A stretch of DNA of 64,000 bases from assembly GCA_046594885.1 (NCBI GenBank), contig JBKJRD010000020.1, positions 1-64,000 on the forward strand, read 5' to 3'. This stretch comes from Methylotenera_A sp046594885 (GTDB lineage: Bacteria; Pseudomonadota; Gammaproteobacteria; Burkholderiales; Methylophilaceae). Shown one piece after another: positions 35,437 through 44,310 of this stretch. The notes under the pieces were generated by a model. The model had not been told where the DNA came from, did no database searches, and worked only from the letters and a program-made list of their open reading frames with translations. The position numbers were made by a program, and so were the translations under genes. Numbering within the stretch: the stretch's first letter is position 1; each line of letters starts with the position of its first letter.

Positions 35437-36663
35437 ATGCCCGTTAAGTTAACCGCTCCAGAAGCTACCTCTTTATTGCCTGTAAAAGGTGTTAAGTTGG
35501 GTTTTGCCAAAGCGCATGTGCGTAAACCAGACCGCAAAGATGTGCTGGTCATCACTTTGCCTGAGGGCAGCAATGTTGCGGGCGTTTTTACACAAAACCG
35601 CTTTTGCGCGGCGCCAGTAACTTTATGCAAAATGCATTTGGATGAAGCGGTGGGCATTCGCGCTTTGTTGGTGAATACGGGTTGCGCTAATGCCGGCACG
35701 GGTGAGGATGGCTTAAACCGCGCTAAGCAAAGCTGTGATGCGTTAAGTGCGCTACTCAATATTGCGCCCAATCAAATTTTGCCGTTTTCAACGGGTGTGA
35801 TTTTAGAGCCTTTGCCGGTGGATAAAGTGATAGCCGGCATGCCAGCAGCCATTGAAAACTTAATCGAAGATAATTGGCTAAATGCGGCCGAGGCGATTAT
35901 GACAACCGATATCGTCGCCAAAGGCACCTCGCGGCAAATTCAACTTAACGGTCAAAAAGTCACCATTACTGGCATTAGCAAAGGCAGCGGCATGATTCAC
36001 CCGAATATGGCGACCATGCTGGGTTATATCGCTACCGATGCGGCGGTCAGCCAAACTGCGCTTGAGGCGATAATTCAATACGCCGTGAATCAATCGTTTA
36101 ACTGCATAACGGTAGATGGGGATACCTCGACTAATGACAGCTTGATTTTGATGGCAACTCAACTCGCGGGTAATGCACAAGTGACAGAATCAAGTACCGA
36201 TTTTATGATGTTGCGCGATGCATTGACTGAAGTAGCGATAGAGTTGGCGCAAGCGATTGTGCGCGATGGCGAAGGCGCTACCAAATTTATAACGGTAACA
36301 GTTGAAGGCGGCAAAGATGAAGCAGAATGCCGTAAAGTGGCATATGCTATTGCGCATTCACCGTTGATTAAAACTGCCTTTTTTGCCAGTGACCCTAACT
36401 TAGGCCGTATCTTGGCCGCGATTGGTTATGCAGGCATTGATGACCTAGACGTGAATAAACTGGATTTATATTTGGGCGACGTGTTGGTGGCTGAAAAAGG
36501 TGGTCGCGCGGCCAGCTACCAAGAAGCGCAAGGCGCTACCATTATGCAAGAATCGGATATCTTAGTGCGCGTGGTGTTAAATCGCGGCAGCGAAAATGTC
36601 ACCATTTGGACCTGCGATTTTTCGTATGACTATGTCAAAATTAACGCAGATTATCGCTCATAA
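35437..36663 (+). CDS. argJ: Bifunctional glutamate N-acetyltransferase/N-acetylglutamate synthase
   Basis: ArgJ transfers acetyl from N-acetylornithine to glutamate (and can use acetyl-CoA) in arginine synthesis. The precursor self-cleaves before Thr in the ATMLG motif, seen here in GSGMIHPNMATMLGYIATDA. Other signatures are NTGCANAGTG and CITVDGDTSTNDS. About 408 residues is normal. The ATG at 35437 is preceded by AGGAAA. Confidence 0.96.
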   Translation: MPVKLTAPEATSLLPVKGVKLGFAKAHVRKPDRKDVLVITLPEGSNVAGVFTQNRFCAAPVTLCKMHLDEAVGIRALLVNTGCANAGTGEDGLNRAKQSCDALSALLNIAPNQILPFSTGVILEPLPVDKVIAGMPAAIENLIEDNWLNAAEAIMTTDIVAKGTSRQIQLNGQKVTITGISKGSGMIHPNMATMLGYIATDAAVSQTALEAIIQYAVNQSFNCITVDGDTSTNDSLILMATQLAGNAQVTESSTDFMMLRDALTEVAIELAQAIVRDGEGATKFITVTVEGGKDEAECRKVAYAIAHSPLIKTAFFASDPNLGRILAAIGYAGIDDLDVNKLDLYLGDVLVAEKGGRAASYQEAQGATIMQESDILVRVVLNRGSENVTIWTCDFSYDYVKINADYRS

Positions 36664-36785
36664 GGCACGTCTATGAGCGAACTGCGGCGTTGCTTCAACA
36701 AAAATAAAACTTGCCGTACTTTATGTACTGTCTGCGTTTTATTTTTGTTTCGCGCCTTGCATCTCATCTCATATCCACGCCTTCT
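36662..36785. repeat. Palindromic repeat element, copy 1
   Basis: The gap between argJ and the DUF815 gene forms a long imperfect hairpin. AACAAAAATAAAAC (left arm) pairs with the matching right arm GTTTTATTTTTGTTT. The outer parts carry GGCGTTGC and GCGCCTTGC, and the centre is GTAC-N5-GTAC (36716-36719, 36725-36728). A second element with the same centre and outer GCAAGGCGC lies at 44311-44474. Confidence 0.7.
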
Positions 36786-36817
36786 GAGTGAATTTGGTAT
36801 CGTTAGCAGAATTCATT

Positions 36818-37684
36818 ATGCACCCACTTGAAACCTTAATCAGCCGCGCTGAAAGCTTGATCACTAAATTAGAGGCCTTGCTGCCAGCGCAAAATCGGCC
36901 AGTTGATTGGACTGCGATAGCGTGGCGCTGGGTAATGCACAATGGTCGCGGTAGTTTGCTGGCAATTGAACATCCACATGCCATTCAATTGGCGCATATT
37001 CATTTTGTAGAGGTACAAAAAGCCGAAATTGTGCGGAATACGCGTCAGTTTTTGGCTGATTTGCCCGCCAATAATGTGTTGCTAACAGGCGCGCGCGGTA
37101 CAGGAAAATCATCGCTCATTAAAGCCTTGTTAACCGAATTTTCAGCACAAAATCTGCGTTTAATTGAGGTGGAAAAGCAAGATTTGATTCATCTTGGTGA
37201 AATCGTTTCTTTAATACGTCAGCGGCCTGAAAAATTTATTATTTTTTGTGATGACTTAACATTTGAAGCGAATGATGCCAGTTACAAGGCATTAAAAGTG
37301 GTGTTAGATGGTTCAGTGGCGAGCATTTCTAATAATGTATTGGTGTATGCAACATCGAACAGAAAAAATTTGATGCCAGAATATATGGCCGATAATTTAG
37401 CCACTAAACATGCGGACGGCGAAATTAGGCCAAGTGATACCATTGAAGAAAAAACGGCGTTGGCCGAGCGCTTTGGCTTGTGGCTATCTTTTTACGCGTT
37501 TGACCAAGATGAGTATTTAGCCATCGCTAAAAATTGGTTGCAAACTTTTGGTTTAGATTTTGATGATGCGGCGCAAAAAGCGGCTTTGCAATTTACCCAT
37601 ACACGCGGTGCGCGCAGTGGCCGTGTGGCTTATCAGTTTGCGCGCGATTATGCAGGGAAAATGGGGTTAAGTAATCTAGCATGA
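36818..37684 (+). CDS. AAA-type ATPase of the DUF815 family
   Basis: This protein of about 288 residues has a P-loop (TGARGTGKSSLIKALL, near residue 90), a Walker B-like FIIFCDDLTFE and YATSNRKNLMPE, all typical of the DUF815/COG2607 ATPases. Its role is unknown; the family is widespread next to argJ and mutT in Betaproteobacteria. ATG 36818 or GTG 36788 may be the start; neither has a strong ribosome site. It overlaps the next gene by 4 bp (ATGA). Confidence 0.85.
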   Translation: MHPLETLISRAESLITKLEALLPAQNRPVDWTAIAWRWVMHNGRGSLLAIEHPHAIQLAHIHFVEVQKAEIVRNTRQFLADLPANNVLLTGARGTGKSSLIKALLTEFSAQNLRLIEVEKQDLIHLGEIVSLIRQRPEKFIIFCDDLTFEANDASYKALKVVLDGSVASISNNVLVYATSNRKNLMPEYMADNLATKHADGEIRPSDTIEEKTALAERFGLWLSFYAFDQDEYLAIAKNWLQTFGLDFDDAAQKAALQFTHTRGARSGRVAYQFARDYAGKMGLSNLA

Positions 37685-38637
37685 CAAAAGTGGTAAATGT
37701 GGCGGTTGCCATTATTCAACAAGCAAATCATCAATTTTTAATGGCCAGTCGCCCTAACGGCAAAGGCTGGGCGGGGTGGTGGGAGTTTCCAGGTGGAAAA
37801 ATTGAAGCAGACGAAACGCCCGAACAAGCTTTAAGCCGTGAACTGCAAGAAGAGCTTGGCATCGTGCCAACAAAAACGCAAGCTTGGTTAACCCGTCATT
37901 TTGATTATCCCGCTACACACGATTCGCTTGCTAAAACAGTCAAGCTGCATTTTTATTTTGTTACACAATGGCAAGGCGACTTAACGCCGCTAGAGGGTCA
38001 ACTTTTAAGTTGGCAAAACCCTGCAAACATCACTGTTTCGCCCATATTGCCTGCCAACGCGCCCATTATGCAAGCGTTGGCTTTACCAGCCGATTATGCG
38101 ATTAGCAATCTGCATGAAATGGGTGAACAGGCGTTTTTGAATGCGCTTGAAAAGCAATTAAAACAAGGTTTAAAGCTGATTCAAATACGTGAAAAGCAAT
38201 TATCCCGTACAGACTTAACCCAATTTTCAGCTCAAATTATTGCGTTAGCCAACACTTATAACGCAAAAGTACTGGTGAATGGCGATATTGCGTTGGCGCG
38301 GCAGCTTGGTTGTGCCGGTGTACATTTACCAAGCGCCATATTGATGGGCTTATCGGAAAAGCCAGCGGGTTTGATAGTGGCGGCTTCTTGCCACAATGCT
38401 GTTGAGATCGCGCATGCTGAAAAACTAGGGCTAGATTTTGTGGTGGTGTCACCTGTTAAGTCGACCCAAAGTCATGAAAATGTAGCGCCATTAGGCTGGC
38501 AAAACTTTAAGCAGATGCTTGCACAAACGATAATCCCCGTTTATGCACTTGGCGGTATGACGCAGTTAGATTTGCCGCAAGCTTTAAAGTGTGGCGCACG
38601 TGGGATTGCTATGCAGCGCGCGATCTGGCAAACTTAA
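37681..38637 (+). CDS. Nudix hydrolase (MutT-like) fused to a thiamine-phosphate-synthase-like domain
   Basis: This 318-residue two-domain protein has a Nudix domain (1-130) with the complete box from Gly-39 to Ile-61 (Glu-45, Arg-53, core RELQEELG), as in MutT enzymes that remove 8-oxo-dGTP. The C-terminal domain (about 140-318) is a TIM barrel of the ThiE/TenI type with GLKLIQIREKQLS, VNGDIALARQLGCAGVHLP and VYALGGM. Such fusions are common in proteobacteria; whether the second domain makes thiamine phosphate is unproved. It is coupled to the ATPase gene. Confidence 0.9.
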   Translation: MTKVVNVAVAIIQQANHQFLMASRPNGKGWAGWWEFPGGKIEADETPEQALSRELQEELGIVPTKTQAWLTRHFDYPATHDSLAKTVKLHFYFVTQWQGDLTPLEGQLLSWQNPANITVSPILPANAPIMQALALPADYAISNLHEMGEQAFLNALEKQLKQGLKLIQIREKQLSRTDLTQFSAQIIALANTYNAKVLVNGDIALARQLGCAGVHLPSAILMGLSEKPAGLIVAASCHNAVEIAHAEKLGLDFVVVSPVKSTQSHENVAPLGWQNFKQMLAQTIIPVYALGGMTQLDLPQALKCGARGIAMQRAIWQT

Positions 38638-38703
38638 CCTGTCAATTTAGCTTATAAATTAAGCTTTAGTTATAAAAAGTTAACCAATCAAATAGCTTAA
38701 AAA

Positions 38704-39135
38704 CTAGTTGGCTTCTTTAATCGGCAACACCACTTCTTGCTGCGTAATGTGGTTATGTTTGTCCTTAAAGTGCAATTTAAAATTCACCTGCTCACCCACT
38801 TTAAGTGGTTTTTTTAAATCAAACAACATCAAATGAAAGCCGCCAGGCGCTAACTTTTCCACTTTTCCCGCCGGCAGGGGCAAGTTTTCTAACATGCGCA
38901 TTTTCATCACACCATTGGTCATGCTCATGCTGTGAATTTCAACCGAACCAGCGGCAGATGATTCAACCGCGACTAAGTTGCTATCTTGTGCGCTAATAAG
39001 CGACATATATGCCGCCCCCACTTTTTGCCCGGGCGCATTCGCGCGCACCCATGCGTCACTAATGCTGACATCAGCTTGCGCATAAGCTGACAAGAATAAC
39101 AACAAAATAAGGCTGGTTTTAAATAGATTTAACAT
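38704..39135 (-). CDS. Periplasmic copper chaperone, PCuAC family
   Basis: This protein of about 143 residues has a signal peptide (MLNLFKTSLILLLFLSAYAQ, cleaved after AQA) and a PCuAC domain. Copper-binding residues are in VEIHSMSMTNGVMKMR and GGFHLMLFDL, the H-M-x10-M-x21-H-x-M type pattern. These proteins deliver Cu(I) to cytochrome c oxidase in the periplasm. The start at 39135 is chosen because it begins the signal peptide. It sits 65 bp downstream of yacG. Confidence 0.9.
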   Translation of the reverse strand: MLNLFKTSLILLLFLSAYAQADVSISDAWVRANAPGQKVGAAYMSLISAQDSNLVAVESSAAGSVEIHSMSMTNGVMKMRMLENLPLPAGKVEKLAPGGFHLMLFDLKKPLKVGEQVNFKLHFKDKHNHITQQEVVLPIKEAN

Positions 39136-39200
39136 AATGTTCAATGAATAAAAGGAAATTAATAGACCAACTTTTGCGCAAAAAATTGCATATATCAAGG

Positions 39201-39389
39201 TTAATTAAACTCATCATCAGGCTTGGGCGGCGAGTTGTCAGGTATTTTATAGTTCTCATTGGCCCAATCGCCCAAATCTATTAATTGACAGCGTTGCGAG
39301 CAAAACGGGCGAAATTGGTTGCTAAGGATATATTCAATGAGTTTTTTACAATGTGGGCAAGGGGTTAAGCGCGGTTTTATTTCGGCCAT
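39201..39389 (-). CDS. yacG: DNA gyrase inhibitor YacG (zinc-binding)
   Basis: This 62-residue protein has a four-Cys zinc site at Cys-11, 14, 30 and 34 (CPHC and CSQRC), followed by LIDLGDWANENYKIP, the YacG signature. E. coli YacG inhibits DNA gyrase. It lies 32 bp after zapD, in the usual coaE-zapD-yacG order. Confidence 0.94.
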   Translation of the reverse strand: MAEIKPRLTPCPHCKKLIEYILSNQFRPFCSQRCQLIDLGDWANENYKIPDNSPPKPDDEFN

Positions 39390-39421
39390 TTTTTAAGTCA
39401 AATTAAGTGTTAAGTTAACTA

Positions 39422-40180
39422 TTATAAGTTACATAAAGTCATTGTAAAATCAATTGCGTGATCGCATTGCTTGGGTTTTTGCACAAAATCTAAGCCGTTA
39501 AAGCGCACGTTAATGGCATACTTGTTGGCACTCACTTCAGGAAAACAGGGGCAATCATCATCAACCTGAATAATCAACATTTGTGCGGGTTTAGCACCAC
39601 CTAACATTTGTTGATAAAAACCATTATCAGCGCGATGTTTGCTAGCTGCGCCACTGCCGCGCAAAATATGCAAAATGGTTTTAATGGCATCATACATCGG
39701 CATTAATCTGGCTAACCAACCTTCAAAATCTTGCTTACGTCTTTTGCTATCGAGATTAAGCCAGTGGTGATAAGACGGCAAATCGAATTGACACACGCCA
39801 CCTGGAATGCCAACGCGCTGTTTAATGCTCATCAACCAATCATTTTCGCGCAAATGTTGCCCCAGTTTTGCGCTATCGGTTCTTAAAGTAGTGGAACAGG
39901 CGCCGATTTGTTTGAGGATTTTGTCTAAAACGGCTTCGGCAATCACTGGGTTGCCGCGTAAATTTTGCATGGTTAATCGCTGTCGATCCAACTCTTGTAC
40001 CAAATCCATTTTCAGATCGGCGCGCTCGATAATATCTAACATTTGCAGCAAAGAAATAAGCGCGCCATGATGGTTGTGCTGATGCTCGGCGTCGACATTG
40101 AGCAGCACTTTTGAAAAGAGATCCTCTAATCGTAAAAGTGTGCGAATACGTTCGTTAAATGGAAATTCGTAGCTAGACAT
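39422..40180 (-). CDS. zapD: Cell division protein ZapD
   Basis: This 252-residue protein binds FtsZ and bundles its filaments. It begins SYEFPFNERIRTLLRLEDLF, the family hallmark, and ends with the FNGLDFVQKPKQ-type segment. It lies between coaE and yacG as in E. coli. Confidence 0.94.
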   Translation of the reverse strand: MSSYEFPFNERIRTLLRLEDLFSKVLLNVDAEHQHNHHGALISLLQMLDIIERADLKMDLVQELDRQRLTMQNLRGNPVIAEAVLDKILKQIGACSTTLRTDSAKLGQHLRENDWLMSIKQRVGIPGGVCQFDLPSYHHWLNLDSKRRKQDFEGWLARLMPMYDAIKTILHILRGSGAASKHRADNGFYQQMLGGAKPAQMLIIQVDDDCPCFPEVSANKYAINVRFNGLDFVQKPKQCDHAIDFTMTLCNL

Positions 40181-40226
40181 CGTAATAGTTATAGTCAGCT
40201 TACTTATAGTATTAAATTGAGGTGAA

Positions 40227-40844
40227 TTATGAGATTGTTTTGCTAAGTATGCAAGTATTAATGTAATTTTGGTGAAGCGACAATATTTTTTTCCGCAAAT
40301 CTGTCATATCTCCATTATTTTCAATCACGTCATTTGCCAGCGATAATCGTATTTTTCTTGGCGTTTGGGTGTTGATAATCGCCACAATTTGCGCTTCTGG
40401 CAGTTGGCTGCGCAGTGTTACACGTGCAATTTGGGTAGATTCGTCACAATCTATAAGCAAAATACGATGGATATGCGGCAAATAGCGCGGGCTTTCAAAT
40501 AATAGTGGCACCACTAAAACCTGATAAGGTGCATCTGCGTGAAGTTGTAGTTGTTGCATCGCCGCTTCAAAAATAGCGGGGTGCAAAAGTGCATTTAATT
40601 GTGTTAATGCGTTAGGGTCTTTAAAAACCAAATCGCGCATGGTGGCTCGGTTTAAAGCACCTTCTGGCGTAATAAATTGCTGACCAAAATGCGCTGCGAT
40701 GACAGGAATAAGCGCCTGGTTTGCGGAAGTTAACTGATGCGAAATAACATCAACATCGGTCACTGGCACGCCTAATTCTGCAAATAGCTTTGCCGCTTCC
40801 GATTTGCCACTACCAATGCCACCTGTTAAGCCCACTACGTACAT
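40227..40844 (-). CDS. coaE: Dephospho-CoA kinase
   Basis: This enzyme catalyses the last step of coenzyme A synthesis, phosphorylating the ribose 3'-OH of dephospho-CoA. The P-loop is GLTGGIGSGKSEAAK at the N-terminus, followed by the substrate-binding DVDVISHQL and VPLLFES. The length of 205 is normal. It lies 13 bp after pilD. Confidence 0.96.
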   Translation of the reverse strand: MYVVGLTGGIGSGKSEAAKLFAELGVPVTDVDVISHQLTSANQALIPVIAAHFGQQFITPEGALNRATMRDLVFKDPNALTQLNALLHPAIFEAAMQQLQLHADAPYQVLVVPLLFESPRYLPHIHRILLIDCDESTQIARVTLRSQLPEAQIVAIINTQTPRKIRLSLANDVIENNGDMTDLRKKILSLHQNYINTCILSKTIS

Positions 40845-40857
40845 AATTGATGACGCA

Positions 40858-41724
40858 TTACAAATAGAAACTGGCTAACTGCTGCCCAAAAAACAAAGCT
40901 GCAATGCCGCCCAAAGCCAAAAATGGGCCAAATGGAATGGCCGTATTGCCGCTTTTGCCTTTGAATAAGATTAAACCAATGCCAATTACTGCGCCAGCAA
41001 CCGAGCTAAGTAAGATAACGGCAGGTAAAAGTTGCCAGCCAAACCAAGCGCCAATCGCGCCCAGTAATTTAAAATCGCCGTAGCCCATGCCTTCTTTGCC
41101 AGTCACCAATTTAAAAAGCCAATATACAGACCATAAGATTAAATAACCTAGCATGGCGCCAATCACCGCAGATTTTAAATCGGTGAATCCTCTATGTAAA
41201 TTAAACAATAAGCCCAACCATAACAGCGGCAACGTGATATCGTCAGGCAATAATTGCGTATCAAAATCGATAAAGGTGAGCGCGATTAAGGCAAAGATAA
41301 AAATAAATGCAAATACCGCGGTGGATGAATAACCATATTGATATGCCGCAAAACCAATTAATGTGCCAGTTAGCGCTTCTATTAACGGATAACGCAGGCT
41401 GATTTTTGTTTTGCAAGCGCTACATTTTCCGCGCAAAAAAAGGTAGCTGATGATGGGAATGTTTTCGATGGCACTAATCTGATGCCCACATTTGGGGCAG
41501 GCAGAACGCGGCTTAACGATTGTGTATTTGGCTTGCTCGGGCATCTCTTTGCCTTGCAATTCTAGGCAGTTAGCATGCCATTCTTGTTGCATCATTTTGG
41601 GTAAACGATAAATCACCACATTGAGAAAACTACCCACTAATAAGCCGAATATGACCGAAAATGTCACAAAAACAGTCGGTTCAGCTTTTAGCATATTGGA
41701 TAATGGTATTAAAAAATCAAACAT
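40858..41724 (-). CDS. pilD: Prepilin peptidase/N-methyltransferase (PilD)
   Basis: This integral membrane enzyme of about 288 residues cleaves and N-methylates type IV prepilins and pseudopilins. The cytoplasmic domain has two CxxC zinc motifs (SACPKCGHQ, KCSACKT). The catalytic Asp residues are in FIDFDTQLLPD and GMGYGDFKLLGA. AAGGAAA lies just before the ATG at 41724. The usual neighbours pilB and pilC are not in this window. Confidence 0.95.
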   Translation of the reverse strand: MFDFLIPLSNMLKAEPTVFVTFSVIFGLLVGSFLNVVIYRLPKMMQQEWHANCLELQGKEMPEQAKYTIVKPRSACPKCGHQISAIENIPIISYLFLRGKCSACKTKISLRYPLIEALTGTLIGFAAYQYGYSSTAVFAFIFIFALIALTFIDFDTQLLPDDITLPLLWLGLLFNLHRGFTDLKSAVIGAMLGYLILWSVYWLFKLVTGKEGMGYGDFKLLGAIGAWFGWQLLPAVILLSSVAGAVIGIGLILFKGKSGNTAIPFGPFLALGGIAALFFGQQLASFYL

Positions 41725-41946
41725 AATTTTCCTTATTGTTAGCCTTAAATACTCTGGACACTTGATGTAAACTAACGCCATCATGGCATCGTTAAACTGA
41801 CTGTGCAACTTTAGATAAATGATGGCGTTAAAATTGCTTAAGTATTTTTAACGCAATGCGCAACTTAATGCATCATTTGGCTTGAATTTAAGCAAAAGAG
41901 CCGCCATTTAATATTGAAATCATGATGCGAGTGTTTAGGAAAAAAT

Positions 41947-42345
41947 ATGACGAATCAAAAAGAACTGGTAGAGTTGAATGATGTGCATCATCCCGCTTGG
42001 GATGAGCCCATTATTTGCCGCGTAGAAGTAGATTTACCCGGTTGGTTAAAGCAGCTCACAGGCGGCAAAAAGTGGGAAGTGTATGGCGAAGACGAGGCAG
42101 AAACCTGCATCAGTTTTGCGCTGCGCGAGTTGCATGATCACGTATCGGCGCGCGAAAAACATAAACCAACTGCCTCTAAATTAGCGACCAAGCTAGCTGA
42201 AGTAACGCTGTATCATAATGGTTACGCGGTAGTAGATGTAGATGGAAAAGCCTTGTTTGACGGCACCTTAACCAATGGCACCAGCGATTGTGCGCATTTA
42301 AGTTATTTTCATGCAGATAGTGGCGAACCCATTATGTTGAATTGA
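41947..42345 (+). CDS. Hypothetical soluble protein
   Basis: This acidic, soluble 132-residue protein begins MTNQKELVELNDVHHPAWDE and has two beta-rich halves (VEVDLPGWLKQLTGGKKWEV and ATKLAEVTLYHNGYAVVDVD). No signal or membrane segment and no motif I recognise. It lies alone between pilD (divergent) and ispB (convergent). Codon use resembles that of the neighbours, so it is likely native. Confidence 0.7.
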   Translation: MTNQKELVELNDVHHPAWDEPIICRVEVDLPGWLKQLTGGKKWEVYGEDEAETCISFALRELHDHVSAREKHKPTASKLATKLAEVTLYHNGYAVVDVDGKALFDGTLTNGTSDCAHLSYFHADSGEPIMLN

Positions 42346-42390
42346 CGGCGCATTTGCGTTCAAAAGTTAAGCGTTTTTGAGGGTTAAGTT

Positions 42391-43359
42391 TTAATAAGCG
42401 CGATTCACTGCAAACGCTGCTAAATCGATTAATGCTTGTTTATAAGGCGATTGTGGTAAATGCGCAATTGCAGCACAAGCTTGTTCCGATTCCGCTTTGG
42501 CTAAATTCAAGACATATTCGCTGGCATTGGTCGATTTGACCGCGGCGAGTACCGCGTGTAGATTTTCTAATCCGCCCAATTGTATGGCTTTACGCACAAG
42601 CGCTGCATCAGCTGGCGCGCTTTTATGCATGGCATAAAGCAAAGGTAGCGTTGGTTTGCCTTCGCTTAAATCGTCACCCAGATTCTTACCGATCTTTGTC
42701 ACATCGCCGCTCAAATCCAACACATCGTCCACCAACTGAAAAGCAGTACCAAGCTTCATTCCATAGCGTGCAAGGGCGTCTTCATCTTGTTGACTGGCCT
42801 GATTGATCACCGCGCCTAATCGCATAGCGGCTTCAAACAATTTAGCTGTTTTATAATGCACAACCTGCATATATTGCGCTTCGGTGATATCGGCATTGTG
42901 AATATTGAGCAATTGCAACACCTCGCCTTCGGCAATCACATTGGTCGCCTCAGATAAGATTTGCATCACGCGCATATTTTTGAGTTGCACCATCATTTGA
43001 AACGCGCGCGAATATAAAAAATCACCCACCAAAACACTGGCCGCATTGCCAAACAAATGATTGGCAGTATTTTTACCGCGCCGCATGGCTGATTCATCTA
43101 CTACGTCATCATGCAACAAGGTGGCGGTATGAATAAACTCTACGATGGCGGCTAATTGATGATGCTGTGGCTGGATTGCGCCAAATATGCCGCTTGAAAG
43201 CAATACCAAAGCTGGTCTAAGGCGTTTGCCGCCACTGTTAATAATGTGTTCGCCAATGGTATTGATTAAGCTCACTTCAGAATAAAGTGATTGCCGAATA
43301 ACCGTGTCGACCGCTTGTATATCAAGCGCAATTGAGGATTGGATAGATTTTAAAAGCAC
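42391..43359 (-). CDS. ispB: All-trans polyprenyl (octaprenyl) diphosphate synthase
   Basis: This prenyltransferase makes the ubiquinone side chain. The two Asp-rich motifs are LLHDDVVDESAMRRG and FQLVDDVLDLSGD; GGKRLRPALVLL near residue 43 is also typical. The length of 322 fits IspB. It starts with GTG at 43359. It is divergent from rplU, a common arrangement. Confidence 0.94.
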   Translation of the reverse strand: MLLKSIQSSIALDIQAVDTVIRQSLYSEVSLINTIGEHIINSGGKRLRPALVLLSSGIFGAIQPQHHQLAAIVEFIHTATLLHDDVVDESAMRRGKNTANHLFGNAASVLVGDFLYSRAFQMMVQLKNMRVMQILSEATNVIAEGEVLQLLNIHNADITEAQYMQVVHYKTAKLFEAAMRLGAVINQASQQDEDALARYGMKLGTAFQLVDDVLDLSGDVTKIGKNLGDDLSEGKPTLPLLYAMHKSAPADAALVRKAIQLGGLENLHAVLAAVKSTNASEYVLNLAKAESEQACAAIAHLPQSPYKQALIDLAAFAVNRAY

Positions 43360-43474
43360 GCGATACCAATAGATAAGAAGCTGATTAAATGAAGCTTATT
43401 TTAACACAGGCAATCGCAGTCTATAATGATGACTTTGATTGAATTAAAGCACACAGTTAATTGCGATTTAAGGT

Positions 43475-43502
43475 TTGCAATGTCTACTAATTTAAGTATA
43501 AT
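43475..43502 (+). promoter_or_regulatory. Sigma-70 promoter of rplU-rpmA
   Basis: TTGCAA (43475-43480), 16 bp spacer, then TATAAT (43497-43502). The start codon of rplU follows 39 bp later. Confidence 0.8.
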
Positions 43503-43541
43503 GCGCGATTCATTTGAACGTGTAGAAGCTAGGTCGAAACC

Positions 43542-43919
43542 ATGTATGCAGTAATTAAAACAGGTGGCAAACAATACAAAGTAGTTGCCGGTGAGAAAAT
43601 TAAAGTAGAAAAAATTGTGGGCGATGTGGGTGCTACAGTGGTTATCGACAAAGTGTTGATGATTTCTGACGCAGCAAACACCACAATCGGCGCGCCTTTA
43701 ATTGCTGGCGCAACGGTTAGTGCAACTGTGCTTTCACATGGCCGCGCAGATAAACTGATGATTTTTAAATTTCGTCGCCGTAAACATTATCGTAAAACGC
43801 AAGGCCATCGCCAAAGTTTTACAGAGATTCAAATTGGTGAAATTTTAGCCGCAGGCGCGTCTGCTGCAAAAGCTGCACCTAAGGCAACTAAAGCCAAAGC
43901 AGCCAAAGCGGCAGAATAA
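43542..43919 (+). CDS. rplU: Ribosomal protein L21
   Basis: This 50S protein, 125 residues here, begins MYAVIKTGGKQYKV and has the KFRRRKHYRKTQGHRQ RNA-binding segment. The core ends near residue 103; the last 20 or so residues form an Ala/Lys tail (AKAAPKATKAKAAKAAE). Most L21 proteins are about 103 residues. The gene is followed by rpmA after 51 bp. Confidence 0.97.
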   Translation: MYAVIKTGGKQYKVVAGEKIKVEKIVGDVGATVVIDKVLMISDAANTTIGAPLIAGATVSATVLSHGRADKLMIFKFRRRKHYRKTQGHRQSFTEIQIGEILAAGASAAKAAPKATKAKAAKAAE

Positions 43920-43970
43920 TTAAACGCTTATTTATTCAAGAATTTAAGTTAAGTATTAAAGGATTAAATC

Positions 43971-44228
43971 ATGGCACACAAAAAAGCAGGCGGTAGTTCA
44001 CGTAACGGTCGCGATTCACACTCACAACGTTTAGGCGTTAAAGCATTTGGTGAAACAGTAGTTAGCGCAGGTAGCATTATCGTGCGCCAACGCGGCACTA
44101 AAATGCACGCGGGCGATAACGTTGGCATGGGCAAAGATCACACCTTATTTGCCAAAATTGAAGGTAAAGTTACTTTTGCAATCAAAGGCGCGCTACGCCG
44201 CCATACTGTAAGCATTGTTGCAGTTTAA
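43971..44228 (+). CDS. rpmA: Ribosomal protein L27
   Basis: This 85-residue 50S protein begins MAHKKAGGSSRNGRDSHSQR, whose N-terminus reaches the peptidyl-transferase centre. IIVRQRGTKMHAGDNVGMGK is diagnostic. AAAGG precedes the ATG. A strong terminator follows. Confidence 0.97.
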   Translation: MAHKKAGGSSRNGRDSHSQRLGVKAFGETVVSAGSIIVRQRGTKMHAGDNVGMGKDHTLFAKIEGKVTFAIKGALRRHTVSIVAV

Positions 44229-44245
44229 GTTTTAGTAATATAATC

Positions 44246-44281
44246 AAAAGCCTCATCTGCTGATGAGGCTTTTTTTTTTTT
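44246..44281 (+). terminator. Rho-independent terminator of rplU-rpmA
   Basis: AGCCTCATC/GATGAGGCT stem (44249-44257, 44262-44270) with a 4-base loop and an 11-T run. Confidence 0.93.
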
Positions 44282-44310
44282 ATTTTTAAAAGTTTAAGTG
44301 GTTCTGCTGT

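Noticed and set aside
38649..38665. AGCTTA/TAAGCT hairpin between the MutT-ThiE and copper chaperone genes
   Set aside because: The stem is short and A/T-rich with no proper T-run, so it is too weak to call a terminator.
44271..44310. Separate small RNA after the rpmA terminator
   Set aside because: The stretch is AT-rich with no promoter or stem of its own; the palindromic element that follows explains the structure.
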